A DNA stretch of 64,000 nucleotides from Psychrobacillus soli (GTDB taxonomy: Bacteria > Bacillota > Bacilli > Bacillales_A > Planococcaceae). The stretch covers positions 1 to 64,000 of the forward strand of contig NZ_VDGG01000005.1 in assembly GCF_006861775.1 (NCBI RefSeq), given 5' to 3'. Positions 35,017 to 44,033 of this stretch are shown here, one piece after another. The number at the start of each line of letters is the position of its first letter. Positions within the stretch are counted from its first letter, which is position 1. A program made the position numbers and the translations under genes. The notes under the pieces are model-generated. The model saw only the letters and a list, made by a program, of their open reading frames with translations, had not been told where the DNA came from and did no database searches.

Positions 35017-35241
35017 TTGAATAATCACGAGGAAACGCCTGAAGAAAAAAGAGAACGATTAAGACAAAGTGAGTTAAAAAATAATCCGACTGGTTCTCTA
35101 AACGATGCATTAAATAGAGGAAGTAATGGGAATTTAACAGATTTAACAGGTGGTATGGGCTGGAAAGGTACAGGAATATTAATTGTTGTTTTAATAGTTG
35201 GGTATGTTTTATATAAATTGTTTTTTCATGATTTTGCTTAA
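35017..35241 (+). CDS. Small single-pass membrane protein (DUF6366-like)
   Basis: A 74-residue protein: charged N-terminal half (ETPEEKRERLRQSELKNNP), then NGNLTDLTGGMGWKGTG leading into one C-terminal membrane helix. This layout matches DUF6366 proteins of Bacillales, function unknown. The GGGGGTG site fits the TTG at 35017 better than the GTG at 35008. Directly downstream is the left copy of the SOS promoter repeat. Confidence 0.7.
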   Translation: MNNHEETPEEKRERLRQSELKNNPTGSLNDALNRGSNGNLTDLTGGMGWKGTGILIVVLIVGYVLYKLFFHDFA

Positions 35242-35274
35242 CCCCAGAACTTTTGCTGTCCCTCACTTTTTCCG

Positions 35275-35415
35275 ATTATTTTGGTCTATTACCAATAATA
35301 TCTTCTTGAATAAAAACGAATGTTCGGCATATAATAAGAACAAACGTTCTTTATCGGAGGAGAAGAGAGACGATGCATGAAGGTTTAAAAGATCGAAAAA
35401 TTATATGCATTGATA
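35275..35415 (+). repeat. Direct repeat 2, left copy (promoter and 5' end of Y-family polymerase gene)
   Basis: 141 bp aligned without gaps to 48563-48703 (offset 13,288), with five mismatches by eye, all upstream of the start codon. It contains the -35, the -10, the LexA-type box, the ribosome site and the first 14 codons plus one base. The two copies flank island 2. Confidence 0.95.
35306..35349 (+). promoter_or_regulatory. Orphan SOS promoter (copy)
   Basis: TTGAAT (35306-35311), an 18-base spacer, TATAAT (35330-35335) and GAACAAACGTTC (35338-35349), a perfect GAAC-N4-GTTC LexA/DinR box. It is the duplicate of the polymerase promoter at 48594-48637 but now drives only a truncated frame. 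Confidence 0.8.
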
Positions 35416-35477
35416 ATGGAAGGAGAATACCCATTAAAGTGGATACTCTCCTCATTAAATTTAAAAAGGGTTCTTAG
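35373..35477 (+). pseudogene. Truncated 5' fragment of Y-family polymerase gene
   Basis: The first 14 codons (MHEGLKDRKIICID) are identical to the polymerase at 48661, including the first catalytic Asp region. Sequence then diverges and the frame stops after 34 codons. A weak hairpin (GGAGAATACCC with GGATACTCTCC) follows the junction. Ribosome site and SOS promoter are intact, so a small peptide could be made after DNA damage. Confidence 0.85.
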
Positions 35478-35558
35478 TTATATAGGTTAAATATTAATTA
35501 GATGACATCATGCATCTATGCAAAAACACAAGGGAAGTAAGAAAGGATTAGCATACAT

Positions 35559-37493
35559 TTATCTAATATTTAATTCTTTTAACTTCCTATATAAAGTGGT
35601 TCTTCCGATTCCAAGTTCTTCGGCTAAGGCTGTTCGATCGCCATTTTGGATGTCTAAGTATTTTTGAATAATGGATCTTTCCGCCTCTGCTAAACTATCT
35701 TTATAGTTATCCTTTAGCACAAATTCAATTTTCTCATTTTCCGCTAGATGATGTAGTTGAATTTCTTCGATACATTCCTCTAAAAGCAGTCTATAGTAAT
35801 CTAACTTGTTTCTGTTTGTTTCAGCTAAAATGGTAAATCGTTCAAGGATATTGTAAAGTTCTCTCACATTCCCCGCAAATCGATACGTCAGCAAGTCCGC
35901 ACAAATGTCTTCGATTAAATGCTCAATTTGGCTAAAAAGTTCTTTTCGATGTTTCCATATAAAGTGTTTGGTAAGGGGAACAATATCTTCCGGCCGCTGT
36001 CTTAAAGGAGGAAGATTAATTTTTAAAACGTTCAGACGATAGTATAAGTCAGCGCGGAATTTGTTTTCTTGTACTAAGTTTATTAAATTCTCATTGGATG
36101 TAGCGATAATTCTAATATTAACCGGAATAACCTTATGACCGCCAATCCGAACAATTTCTTTTTCTTGTAGTGCCCTTAATAGCCTGGCTTGAAAGTGAAT
36201 GGAAATGGAATTGATTTCGTCTAAGAAAAGAGTTCCAGGATGAGCTAGCTCAAAAAGTCCCTTTTTTCCATCTTTCGCTGCACCTGTAAATGCCCCTTTT
36301 TCATAGCCAAAAAGTTCACTTTCTAAGAGTGTTTCAGGTAATGCGGCGCAATTGATGGCGACGAAAGGATATGCTTTCCTGTAGCTATGATTATGGATAC
36401 TCTGGGCAATTAGTTCTTTTCCTGTACCAGATTCTCCAGTTATTAAAATGGTAGAATCGGTTCTCGCAAACTTTTTAGCTTTTTCTATTGTGTGATGAAT
36501 GATTTCACTTTTGTAAATCAAGTTACTAAATTCATTTTTGGCAACTAATCCTTTTGATTCAGTCTCGACCCTATAATTATGTTCGATTTGTTGAATTTCC
36601 GAAATATCTTGCAAAGTGATGATATTGCCAATTTTTGTTCCTTTTTGAGTAACAGCCACTTTACTAGTGTTCAAAGTAATGTGATCAAATTTTATAATTT
36701 TGTTTTGAAAAGCTTCATCTTGCGTAATTTCTCGAATAGAGCGATTTGGTATGATTTTTAACAGGCGATCGCCAATAATATTTTTTTTTTGTATATTAAG
36801 AAGATTCCAGGCCGATTCGTTAATAAGGGTAATCTTATCTTGTTCATCTGTTGCGATAATTCCATCTCGTACCGAATCAATAACAGCCTTAAGATGCTGC
36901 CTTTGATTTTCTTCCGCCCTTTTAAAGTGGATAATTTCAATTGCACGTTCAATGGATGCAATGATACTGACTTCGGAATATATTAATGTGCCTGATAGTC
37001 CATATTCTTTCGCATAAATAACCCCAGTCCCTGTACTGATGACTGTTCCTTTTGTATTTGAATAGGTTTCAATTTTCTGTCGTAACTCATCCTGTGTGTT
37101 GTAACTAATGTAGTGAAGTTGAACTTGCAAAAGCTCTTCTAGAATCGAATAATCATATTTAAGCTCTTCAAGGTCAGGCAATGTTATGGCAATTTTGTTT
37201 GAAAAGGGCAAAGATTTTTGAACAGCAAATAACATATCGATTGGTGTTACTTTTAGTTTTATAACGGGGATACTCGTCCGTTTTTCAAGAAATACTTTGA
37301 AAAAATGCCCTGTGATAATTATATCTGTTTCATTTTCTTCTAATTTAGTCAAAATCCTTGGGAGTGTAATAGAAAGGTCCCCTCCACAATCGAAGACGGT
37401 GATTTCAATATCACTATTTTTAAACTTTATCGTTGAGTTTCTTGCTAAATTCACGAATTCCCCTCGTCCCACAACCGCAATTTTTGTTTTCAT
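35559..37493 (-). CDS. Sigma-54-dependent activator with PrpR-type sensor domain
   Basis: A 644-residue enhancer-binding protein. Residues 1-190 resemble the PrpR N-terminal domain, about 200-310 form a PAS domain ([20 protein letters not shown]), and about 335-560 the AAA+ domain with Walker A GESGTGKE, the sigma-54 contact loop GAFTGA and Walker B TLFLDEI. The C-terminus is a Fis-type helix-turn-helix ([20 protein letters not shown]). It is divergent from an operon with a near-consensus sigma-54 promoter, its obvious target. PrpR domains sense small organic ligands. Start ATG 37491-37493 follows TTGGAGGGCTAT, rather than 37505. Confidence 0.95.
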   Translation of the reverse strand: MKTKIAVVGRGEFVNLARNSTIKFKNSDIEITVFDCGGDLSITLPRILTKLEENETDIIITGHFFKVFLEKRTSIPVIKLKVTPIDMLFAVQKSLPFSNKIAITLPDLEELKYDYSILEELLQVQLHYISYNTQDELRQKIETYSNTKGTVISTGTGVIYAKEYGLSGTLIYSEVSIIASIERAIEIIHFKRAEENQRQHLKAVIDSVRDGIIATDEQDKITLINESAWNLLNIQKKNIIGDRLLKIIPNRSIREITQDEAFQNKIIKFDHITLNTSKVAVTQKGTKIGNIITLQDISEIQQIEHNYRVETESKGLVAKNEFSNLIYKSEIIHHTIEKAKKFARTDSTILITGESGTGKELIAQSIHNHSYRKAYPFVAINCAALPETLLESELFGYEKGAFTGAAKDGKKGLFELAHPGTLFLDEINSISIHFQARLLRALQEKEIVRIGGHKVIPVNIRIIATSNENLINLVQENKFRADLYYRLNVLKINLPPLRQRPEDIVPLTKHFIWKHRKELFSQIEHLIEDICADLLTYRFAGNVRELYNILERFTILAETNRNKLDYYRLLLEECIEEIQLHHLAENEKIEFVLKDNYKDSLAEAERSIIQKYLDIQNGDRTALAEELGIGRTTLYRKLKELNIR

Positions 37494-37572
37494 ATAGCCC
37501 TCCAACTAAAAGTTTTTATTTGTATATCTGAATATTTCGACTAAAATCAAAAAATCCCTTTTTTAAAACAAT

Positions 37573-37590
37573 TGTTTCAGTTTTGGAACA
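37573..37590. promoter_or_regulatory. Candidate upstream activator site
   Basis: TGTTTCAGTTTTGGAACA is a near-palindrome (TGTTTC / GGAACA), followed by CTGACTAGTTCAG, another partial dyad. They lie 50-70 bases upstream of the sigma-54 promoter, where an enhancer-binding protein usually sits. Confidence 0.5.
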
Positions 37591-37641
37591 CTGACTAGTT
37601 CAGTTTCGAAAAAATAACTGATAAATCAGCAAATTGAAAGT

Positions 37642-37657
37642 TGGCACGGAAGTTGCA
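37642..37657 (+). promoter_or_regulatory. Sigma-54 (-24/-12) promoter
   Basis: TGGCACGGAAGTTGCA matches the consensus TGGCAC-N5-TTGCA exactly. The transcript would start near 37669, about 45 bases before the RraA-like gene. Confidence 0.92.
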
Positions 37658-37713
37658 TTAATAGATAACAAGAATATTTTCTGAATGTTCTTAATTTAGA
37701 AAGGGGGATGTTT

Positions 37714-38403
37714 GTGTTTACTGTTAAGCCAAGAGTTCAAGGGGTTACTCCAGAATTAGTTGATTTGTTTCAAGACGTTGGTACATCCACGATTGGTCAT
37801 CTTACTGATTTTGGATTTTTAAAAGGGTTAAAACCATTATTTAGACCAATCCACTTCGTAGGTAATGCTGTAACAGTTCGTCTTCCACATATGGATTCAA
37901 CAGCTGTCCATAAGGCTTTGGATTTTGTTGAACCTGGTGATGTCCTTGTCATTGATATGTCGGGGGATGTGGAAAGATCTTGTTTTGGGGGGATAGTATC
38001 CTACGCTGCAAAAGCTAAAAAAGTGGCAGGTGTCATTGTTGCTGGAAGCATTAATGATGTTGAGGAAATAAAGGAGATTCAATTGCCGGTATTTTCACTA
38101 GGAGTGAGCCCAATCACTACACGCATTCTCGGCATTGAAGGGGAAATTAATACAACGGTAAGTGTATGTGGGGTAAGTATTCATCCAGGTGACCTAGTGG
38201 TAGCTGATAATGATGGTGTGTTCATTATAAATCCAAAATCTGCAGCTAAATATGCGGAAATTGCGATAGAAAAGCAGCTAAGAGAGCCTGAGACAAAAAG
38301 GAAGATTGATTCTGGTATTTCGCTTGCTTCTATAAGTAAAGCTGATCGATTTTTTACGACTGAAGGGCAATCAGAGAGCAAGGAACCAACAAAAGTAATA
38401 TAA
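37714..38403 (+). CDS. RraA-like family protein (HMG/CHA aldolase-like)
   Basis: A 229-residue protein of the RraA fold, a group that includes 4-hydroxy-4-methyl-2-oxoglutarate aldolases and oxaloacetate decarboxylases. VGTSTIGHLTDFG near residue 25, PGDVLVIDMSGDVERSCFGG near 75 and the VKPGDLVVADNDGV-like HPGDLVVADNDGVF near 165 are recognisable. The metal/substrate motif normally DGxxRD reads AGSIND, so the catalytic Arg is Asn; aldolase activity is doubtful. AAGGGGG fits the GTG at 37714 better than ATG 37708. First gene of the sigma-54 operon. Confidence 0.82.
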   Translation: MFTVKPRVQGVTPELVDLFQDVGTSTIGHLTDFGFLKGLKPLFRPIHFVGNAVTVRLPHMDSTAVHKALDFVEPGDVLVIDMSGDVERSCFGGIVSYAAKAKKVAGVIVAGSINDVEEIKEIQLPVFSLGVSPITTRILGIEGEINTTVSVCGVSIHPGDLVVADNDGVFIINPKSAAKYAEIAIEKQLREPETKRKIDSGISLASISKADRFFTTEGQSESKEPTKVI

Positions 38404-38412
38404 AATAACATT

Positions 38413-38490
38413 CTGATTTTGCAAAATCAGCCAAGAGCATGTATATATCATCGGTTTCATTTTACTGCACCGGTGATTAATTTGTACATT
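38413..38490 (+). other. Hairpins between RraA-like and binding-protein genes
   Basis: CTGATTTTGCAAAATCAG (38413-38430) is a perfect palindrome; further on ATCATCGGT pairs imperfectly with ACCGGTGAT. No T-run follows either, so they more likely affect mRNA stability than termination. Confidence 0.45.
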
Positions 38491-38544
38491 AAATTACCGA
38501 TAATTTAATTTTATACAATAAAATCATAAAGGTGGGAAATAAGA

Positions 38545-40098
38545 GTGAGGAGAACGAAAACTTTTAAATTTTGCTCTATCATGCTGTTGTTAGTATTTCT
38601 AGTCATTATGAGTGCATGTAAGTCAGCTGAGTCATCTTCATCAAGCGCAAAAAGCGATAAGAGTATAGTTGTTGCATTAACTGGGGAAGCGAATAGCTTA
38701 GATCCACATAACACGACAGATACAGCTTCTAAACAAATATATTCAGTAATGGCGGAAACATTAGTAAGTTTGAATGAAAATGGAGAAGTAGTACCACTTT
38801 TAGCGAAGAGTTGGGAAAATTCTGAGGATGGGAAGACTTGGACATTCCAGCTTGAAGAAGGGGTAGAATTTACAGATGGTACTCCATTTAATGCAGAAGC
38901 AGTAAAAATTAACTTTGAACGTGTCACAAACGAAGAGGACAAATTAGCAAGATATCCTATGTTAGGTCCATATCTTGATAGTATTACGGCTAATGGCGAT
39001 TACGAAGTTGTATTTCATTTGAATAGTCCTGTAGGTCCTTTTTTGAATATTCTTGCTTTCCCTTCTGGGAGCAATATTATTAGCCCTAAAACAATCGCAG
39101 AAGGTATAGAGTCAATTAGAACAAACCCAATTGGAACAGGCCCTTATAAAATTAAAAACTGGTCACCTGGAACTGATACCGTTTTTGAAGCAAATCCTAA
39201 TTATTGGGGTGGAACTCCACAATTAGACCAGATTACTTTTAAGGTTGTTCCTGAAAATGCTTCACGTGTACTGATGCTAGAAACTGGTGAGGTAGATATC
39301 ATTTCAGACGTTCCAGCTACAGATATTGAAAGAATAAACAATAGTGAAGAGACAAAAGTAAATTCAATCGAAATCAACCGTACTTTGTATGTTGGAATTA
39401 ATAACTCAGTAGCTCCTTTTGACAAGGTGGAAGTTCGCCAAGCATTAAACTATGCGATTGATAAAGTTGCGCTGACAAATGATTTATATGAGGGTCGAGT
39501 GAAAGAGAGTTCTGCCATCGTATCTTCTAAGGACCAAATGTATAGTAATGCGGGTACTTATCCATATGATTTAGAAAAGGCAAAGGAATTGTTAAAAAAG
39601 GCAGGGGTCAAGGAAGGTACTAAAGTAAGACTTGTAGCTGCGGGCAACGCTGTTCGAGATCATAAGGCTGGACAATATGTTCAAACTAGTTTGCAACTAC
39701 TAGGATTTGATGTTGAGTTTCAAATGTTGGAGCTGAATGATTATTTAAATACTTTAGATGATCCAAGTAAATATGAACTCTATTTAAGAGGTGGGATTGC
39801 AAACACAAATGATGCCTATGACATCCTAAGGGATAGTTTTTATTCTGATAGTAAATATAATTATGCCCGTTATATAAATCCAAACATTGATCAGGCTATA
39901 GAAAAAGGTGCTATTGAGCCTAATATAGAAAATCGTAAGAAGATTTATGAAGAAGCATTTAAGGATATTAAAGAGGATGCTCCGTGGATTTTCCTTTATG
40001 AGGATACTGTGCACATCGGGATGAGGTCAAACATAGAAGGCCTGATTGTCCCACCAACACATCTTTGGAATTTCACAGAGGTACGCAAATCAAACTAG
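38545..40098 (+). CDS. ABC transporter substrate-binding lipoprotein (dipeptide/oligopeptide type)
   Basis: A 517-residue family 5 solute-binding protein. The signal peptide ends in lipobox VIMSACK; the mature protein has ALTGEANSLDPHNTTDTASK and LAKSWENSEDGKTWTFQLEE, hallmarks of DppA/OppA-type receptors. It captures a peptide or amide-like solute for the DppBCDF-type importer encoded downstream. Start GTG 38545 after GGTGGG. The ligand is unknown; the enzymes in the operon suggest a compound with amide or cyclic amide bonds. Confidence 0.93.
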   Translation: MRRTKTFKFCSIMLLLVFLVIMSACKSAESSSSSAKSDKSIVVALTGEANSLDPHNTTDTASKQIYSVMAETLVSLNENGEVVPLLAKSWENSEDGKTWTFQLEEGVEFTDGTPFNAEAVKINFERVTNEEDKLARYPMLGPYLDSITANGDYEVVFHLNSPVGPFLNILAFPSGSNIISPKTIAEGIESIRTNPIGTGPYKIKNWSPGTDTVFEANPNYWGGTPQLDQITFKVVPENASRVLMLETGEVDIISDVPATDIERINNSEETKVNSIEINRTLYVGINNSVAPFDKVEVRQALNYAIDKVALTNDLYEGRVKESSAIVSSKDQMYSNAGTYPYDLEKAKELLKKAGVKEGTKVRLVAAGNAVRDHKAGQYVQTSLQLLGFDVEFQMLELNDYLNTLDDPSKYELYLRGGIANTNDAYDILRDSFYSDSKYNYARYINPNIDQAIEKGAIEPNIENRKKIYEEAFKDIKEDAPWIFLYEDTVHIGMRSNIEGLIVPPTHLWNFTEVRKSN

Positions 40099-40149
40099 AT
40101 TTATAGAGATATTATATAAGCAACTTTTAAAAAAATAGGAGTGAATAAA

Positions 40150-40980
40150 ATGTCTTTTCAAATTGTAATGGCTCAGTTAGGTTCTTCAGAAAATAAACAA
40201 GAGAATTTAGAAAAAGCTGAAAAAGCATTGAGGGATTCAACAAATCTTTATGGGGCTGATATGGTTGTCTTCCCAGAAGCATTCATGAGTTATTTCGAAG
40301 TGGGAACACCAACAGAAGTAAAAATAAACGATGCTGAACCAATCGAAGGACCATTTGTATCTGCGATGAGTGAATTAGCAAGTAAATATGGGGTCTGGGT
40401 TGTATTTGGCATGCGTGAGAGTACGGAAGATGTAGATGATAAGAGAGTTTATAATTCAACAGTAGTTATAAATTCATCTGGCTTAATTGAAAGTGTTTAT
40501 CGTAAAACGCATTTATATGATGCATTTGGAGGAAAAGAGTCAGATACTATTAAACCAGGTGATGCCTTATTCGAACCGATTGATACGCCTTTCGGAAAAA
40601 TTGGATTGTTTGTTTGTTATGAATTACGATTCCCTGAAATCGCTCGTCATCAAGCGCTAAACGGGGCTGATATCCTTATTGTTCCTTCAGGTTGGGTAAA
40701 AGGACCGTTAAAAGAACACCATTGGGAAAATCTTGTAACGACACGTGCGATAGAAAATACTGTTTATGTAGTCGCTTGTGACCATGTGAATGATTACTAT
40801 ATGGGACAGAGTATGGTCGTTGATCCTATGGGAGTGGTAATAGCAAAAGGAAATGAAAATGAGTGTTTGATTCCGTGCCGAATCGATTTAAAGCGTGTTC
40901 AGGAAGTTCGAAAAAAACTCCCTTCTTATATACACCGTCAACCAAGCTTATATAAGGGTGCAGGGATTTATACATCCTGA
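40150..40980 (+). CDS. Nitrilase-superfamily C-N hydrolase
   Basis: A 276-residue carbon-nitrogen hydrolase. The Glu-Lys-Cys triad is visible: VVFPEAFMSYF (Glu about 42), YRKTHLYDAFG (Lys about 117) and GLFVCYELRFPE (Cys about 154). The family contains nitrilases, omega-amidases and N-carbamoyl-amino acid hydrolases; PSGWVKGPLKEHHWE suggests an amidase-like member. AGGAGTG fits ATG 40150, not GTG 40141. Cytoplasmic. Confidence 0.9.
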   Translation: MSFQIVMAQLGSSENKQENLEKAEKALRDSTNLYGADMVVFPEAFMSYFEVGTPTEVKINDAEPIEGPFVSAMSELASKYGVWVVFGMRESTEDVDDKRVYNSTVVINSSGLIESVYRKTHLYDAFGGKESDTIKPGDALFEPIDTPFGKIGLFVCYELRFPEIARHQALNGADILIVPSGWVKGPLKEHHWENLVTTRAIENTVYVVACDHVNDYYMGQSMVVDPMGVVIAKGNENECLIPCRIDLKRVQEVRKKLPSYIHRQPSLYKGAGIYTS

Positions 40981-41066
40981 AGTTTAATTGTCCGATCCTA
41001 TTTAGCGTTTTTAAATGATTGTTAATTTCGAAGAGTTTAACTAATTTTACAAACTTTTTATAACGG

Positions 41067-41101
41067 AAATTGGGGACTTATTTTGTACTAGTCCCCAATT
41101 T
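41067..41101 (+). terminator. Perfect 12-bp hairpin inside the operon
   Basis: AAATTGGGGACT (41067-41078) is exactly complementary to 41090-41101, loop 11 bases; the following ACTTGG is not a T-run. It may cause partial termination or stabilise the upstream mRNA, setting more binding protein and nitrilase than permease. Confidence 0.55.
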
Positions 41102-41172
41102 ACTTGGCTGCAATAGTTTTTGCTCACTCTAAATTAAAATGAAAAAGTGCCATAGATTGAGGGGTGGATAGA

Positions 41173-42096
41173 TTGTCAATATATCTTGTTAAACGTTTAT
41201 TGCATTTAATACCTACTTTAATTGGTGTTACATTATTTGCTTTTTTACTAGTAGCTGCTGTGCCCGGGGATCCAGCGCAAATCATTGCTGGGGAATCGGC
41301 ATCTGAAGAAGAGGTGCAGATTATTAGGGATCAATTAGGCATTGACAAACCCTTATACCAGCAATATATAAGCTATGTCACAAATATCTTCAAGGGGGAT
41401 TTAGGAACATCCTTGCGATCCAGCAAGCCCGTCTTAGATGAAATTTTATTGCGTTTTCCTACAACCCTCATTCTTACTGTCATGTCCCTGGTAGTGATGA
41501 TTATCGTAGGGCTAATTGCAGGAATTGCTTCTGCCACAAAGCCAAATAGTATAAGGGATAACGTTTCCATGATGATTTCATTATTTGGAATTTCAATGCC
41601 GGTTTTCTGGATGGGGATCATGTTTATTCTTCTCTTTTCCTATTACTTGCCGTGGTTTCCTTCAGGTGGAAGTAGCGAATTCAAACACTTTGTCCTACCT
41701 TCGCTTGTCTTAGGGCTTTCTGCATCCGGAATTTTAGCGAGACTTACAAGATCAAGTATTCTTGAAATTGTTAATCAGGATTTCGTCCGAACAGCTCGAG
41801 CGAAAGGGGTTAAAGAAAAGTATGTCATCTACAAGCACACTTTGAAAAATGCTTTAATTCCGATTATCACCATTGTTGGTATGGAATTTGGCGTTTTATT
41901 AGGTGGAGCGGTGATTACAGAGACAGTATTTTCAATGAATGGAATTGGAAGATATGTTGTTGAATCCATCCAATTTAGAGATTTCCCAGCTATTCAAGGA
42001 AGTATTCTATTCATTTCAACGATTTTTGTTTTGGTGATTCTGCTTGTTGATCTTTCTTATAGTATTGTAGATCCAAGAATCCGATACGAAAATTAG
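41173..42096 (+). CDS. ABC transporter permease (DppB type)
   Basis: A 307-residue permease with six membrane helices. It opens SIYLVKRLLHLIPTLIGVTL, typical of DppB/OppB, has VPGDPAQIIAG in the first external loop and LTRSSILEIVNQDFVRTARA-type EAA loop for ATPase contact near residue 195. GAGGGGTGG fits the TTG at 41173 (GTG 41164 is the longer choice). Pairs with DppC. Confidence 0.94.
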   Translation: MSIYLVKRLLHLIPTLIGVTLFAFLLVAAVPGDPAQIIAGESASEEEVQIIRDQLGIDKPLYQQYISYVTNIFKGDLGTSLRSSKPVLDEILLRFPTTLILTVMSLVVMIIVGLIAGIASATKPNSIRDNVSMMISLFGISMPVFWMGIMFILLFSYYLPWFPSGGSSEFKHFVLPSLVLGLSASGILARLTRSSILEIVNQDFVRTARAKGVKEKYVIYKHTLKNALIPIITIVGMEFGVLLGGAVITETVFSMNGIGRYVVESIQFRDFPAIQGSILFISTIFVLVILLVDLSYSIVDPRIRYEN

Positions 42097-42110
42097 AAAG
42101 GGGCTTTTAG

Positions 42111-43010
42111 ATGGAAATAATAGAAAATGTGGTGTCACAAAAGGAAGTTGTTGCACCTGCATATGTACCACGTTCTCCATGGAAAATGATGATTCAACGT
42201 TTTAAAAAGAATAAGCGTGCGATGATAGGGTTGTACATTACCTCATTATTTGTCATTTTGGCCATATTTGCTCCGTGGATCTCTCCATACAATCCTTTTG
42301 AGTACAATATGAAAGCACTGCTACAAGCACCTAGTTTAAGTCATCCGTTTGGAACAGATCAATTTGGTCGCGATGTTTTATCTCGAATTATTCATGGTTC
42401 CCGTATTTCCTTAATGATTGGAATTGTTGGAGTAGGGATTTCTATCATAGTCGGGGTGACATTAGGAACAATGGCTGGCTATTTTGGCGGGATTTTAGAT
42501 TCGATTATTATGAGAATCATGGATATCCTTTTGGCGTTTCCTGGATTTCTATTGGCACTAGCTATCATTAGCATTCTAGGACCAAATATGGTGAATGTTA
42601 TGATTGCGATTGGTATTTTCTCTATTCCTACCTTTGCTCGAATTATGCGCAGCTCGGTCATTTCTATTAAATATAAAGAATTTATAGAAGCGACTAAATC
42701 GCTAGGGGGCAGTCACTTGTTTATCATCATCAAACACGTGATACCAAATTGTATTGCCCCAATTATTGTCTTATCTACGATGAGAATTGCGACAGCTATT
42801 TTAACAGCTGCAGGTTTAAGCTTCCTAGGATTGGGAGCTCAGCCACCTTCACCAGAATGGGGAGCAATGTTAAATGAGGGTAGGGAATATATTAGAGCTG
42901 CATCCCATTTAAGTACAATCCCAGGATTAATAATTATGTTAGTCGTACTAGGTTTTAATATGCTAGGGGATGGCCTGCGTGATGCTCTAGATCCACAAAT
43001 GAAGATTTAA
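42111..43010 (+). CDS. ABC transporter permease (DppC type)
   Basis: A 299-residue permease, second half of the membrane channel. WISPYNPFEYN and HPFGTDQFGRDVLSRIIHGS near residues 60-90 are DppC/OppC hallmarks; the EAA loop is FIEATKSLGGSHLFIIIKHV near 190. It starts at ATG 42111 after GAAAGGGGC, 14 bases after dppB, and ends 12 bases before dppD. Confidence 0.95.
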   Translation: MEIIENVVSQKEVVAPAYVPRSPWKMMIQRFKKNKRAMIGLYITSLFVILAIFAPWISPYNPFEYNMKALLQAPSLSHPFGTDQFGRDVLSRIIHGSRISLMIGIVGVGISIIVGVTLGTMAGYFGGILDSIIMRIMDILLAFPGFLLALAIISILGPNMVNVMIAIGIFSIPTFARIMRSSVISIKYKEFIEATKSLGGSHLFIIIKHVIPNCIAPIIVLSTMRIATAILTAAGLSFLGLGAQPPSPEWGAMLNEGREYIRAASHLSTIPGLIIMLVVLGFNMLGDGLRDALDPQMKI

Positions 43011-43022
43011 GGGGGAGTGACT

Positions 43023-44033
43023 TTGGAAAGTTTATTAGAGATTAATAATCTTAAAACTTACTTTTATTCCGAAAACGGTGAAGTTCCAGCTGTAGATGGA
43101 GTCAGTATTACAGTTAAAAAAGGGGAAACATTAGGAATTGTAGGAGAATCTGGTTCAGGAAAAAGTGTCACGGCATTAACAGCTATGAGATTAAGTCAAG
43201 GAAAGGTAATGGGCGGCTCCGTTAAATTTAAAGGAATCGATCTCCTATCCTTATCTGATGAAGAGATGAGAAAAATCCGTGGAAAGGAAATAGCGATGAT
43301 TTTTCAGGAGCCCATGACATCGCTAAATCCAGTATTTACAGTAGGGAATCAAATTATGGAAGCCATTCAAACCCATATGGACGTTGGTAAGTCTAAAGCC
43401 AAGGAGAGAGCAGTTGAACTACTAGCCCTAGTAGGGATTCCACGGCCAGAACAAATTGTGAACGAATATCCTCACCGGCTGTCGGGGGGCATGCGGCAGC
43501 GTGTCATGATTGCTATGGCAATGGCTTGTAATCCGAGTCTATTAATTGCGGATGAACCGACTACCGCCTTGGATGTAACAATCCAAGCACAAATATTAGA
43601 TTTAATGAGAGACCTTAAGGAAAAGCATAATACGGCAATAATGATGATTACCCATGATTTAGGTGTAGTAGCCGAAACGTGTGATCGTGTTTGTGTTATG
43701 TATGGAGGCAAAGTAGTAGAAGAAAGTGATGTTCAGGAGATTTTTAAAAACCCAAAACATCCTTATACACAAGGTTTGCTGAAATCTGTACCTACTTTAA
43801 TAGATTCCGAACAACAGACAAGGCTTTATTCGATAGAAGGAAATGTGCCGATTCCTGGGTCATTGCGTGAAGGTTGTTACTTTGCCCCTCGCTGTGAATT
43901 TGCAATGGAAATATGCAGAACAAAAGCCCCTGCATTTAAAGAGGTGGAACCGGGGCATTTCAATCGCTGCTGGCTTCATGAATTGGACGAAAGGGGGGAA
44001 CTCGATGTTAAACAATTGGTTGAATCAAATTGA
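43023..44033 (+). CDS. ABC transporter ATP-binding protein (DppD type)
   Basis: A 336-residue ATPase: Walker A GESGSGKS near residue 40, Q-loop [12 protein letters not shown], signature LSGGMRQRV, Walker [10 protein letters not shown] and the C-terminal oligopeptide-transporter extension with four Cys ([15 protein letters not shown]) typical of DppD iron-sulfur-type tails. GGGGGAG fits TTG 43023 (GTG 43017 also possible). Its end overlaps the start of the M20 amidohydrolase gene by 29 bases. Confidence 0.94.
   Translation: MESLLEINNLKTYFYSENGEVPAVDGVSITVKKGETLGIVGESGSGKSVTALTAMRLSQGKVMGGSVKFKGIDLLSLSDEEMRKIRGKEIAMIFQEPMTSLNPVFTVGNQIMEAIQTHMDVGKSKAKERAVELLALVGIPRPEQIVNEYPHRLSGGMRQRVMIAMAMACNPSLLIADEPTTALDVTIQAQILDLMRDLKEKHNTAIMMITHDLGVVAETCDRVCVMYGGKVVEESDVQEIFKNPKHPYTQGLLKSVPTLIDSEQQTRLYSIEGNVPIPGSLREGCYFAPRCEFAMEICRTKAPAFKEVEPGHFNRCWLHELDERGELDVKQLVESN

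Noticed and set aside
35012-35266. Minus-strand frame of 84 codons
   Set aside because: Lies entirely opposite the small membrane protein gene, which has a good ribosome site and a family-like sequence.
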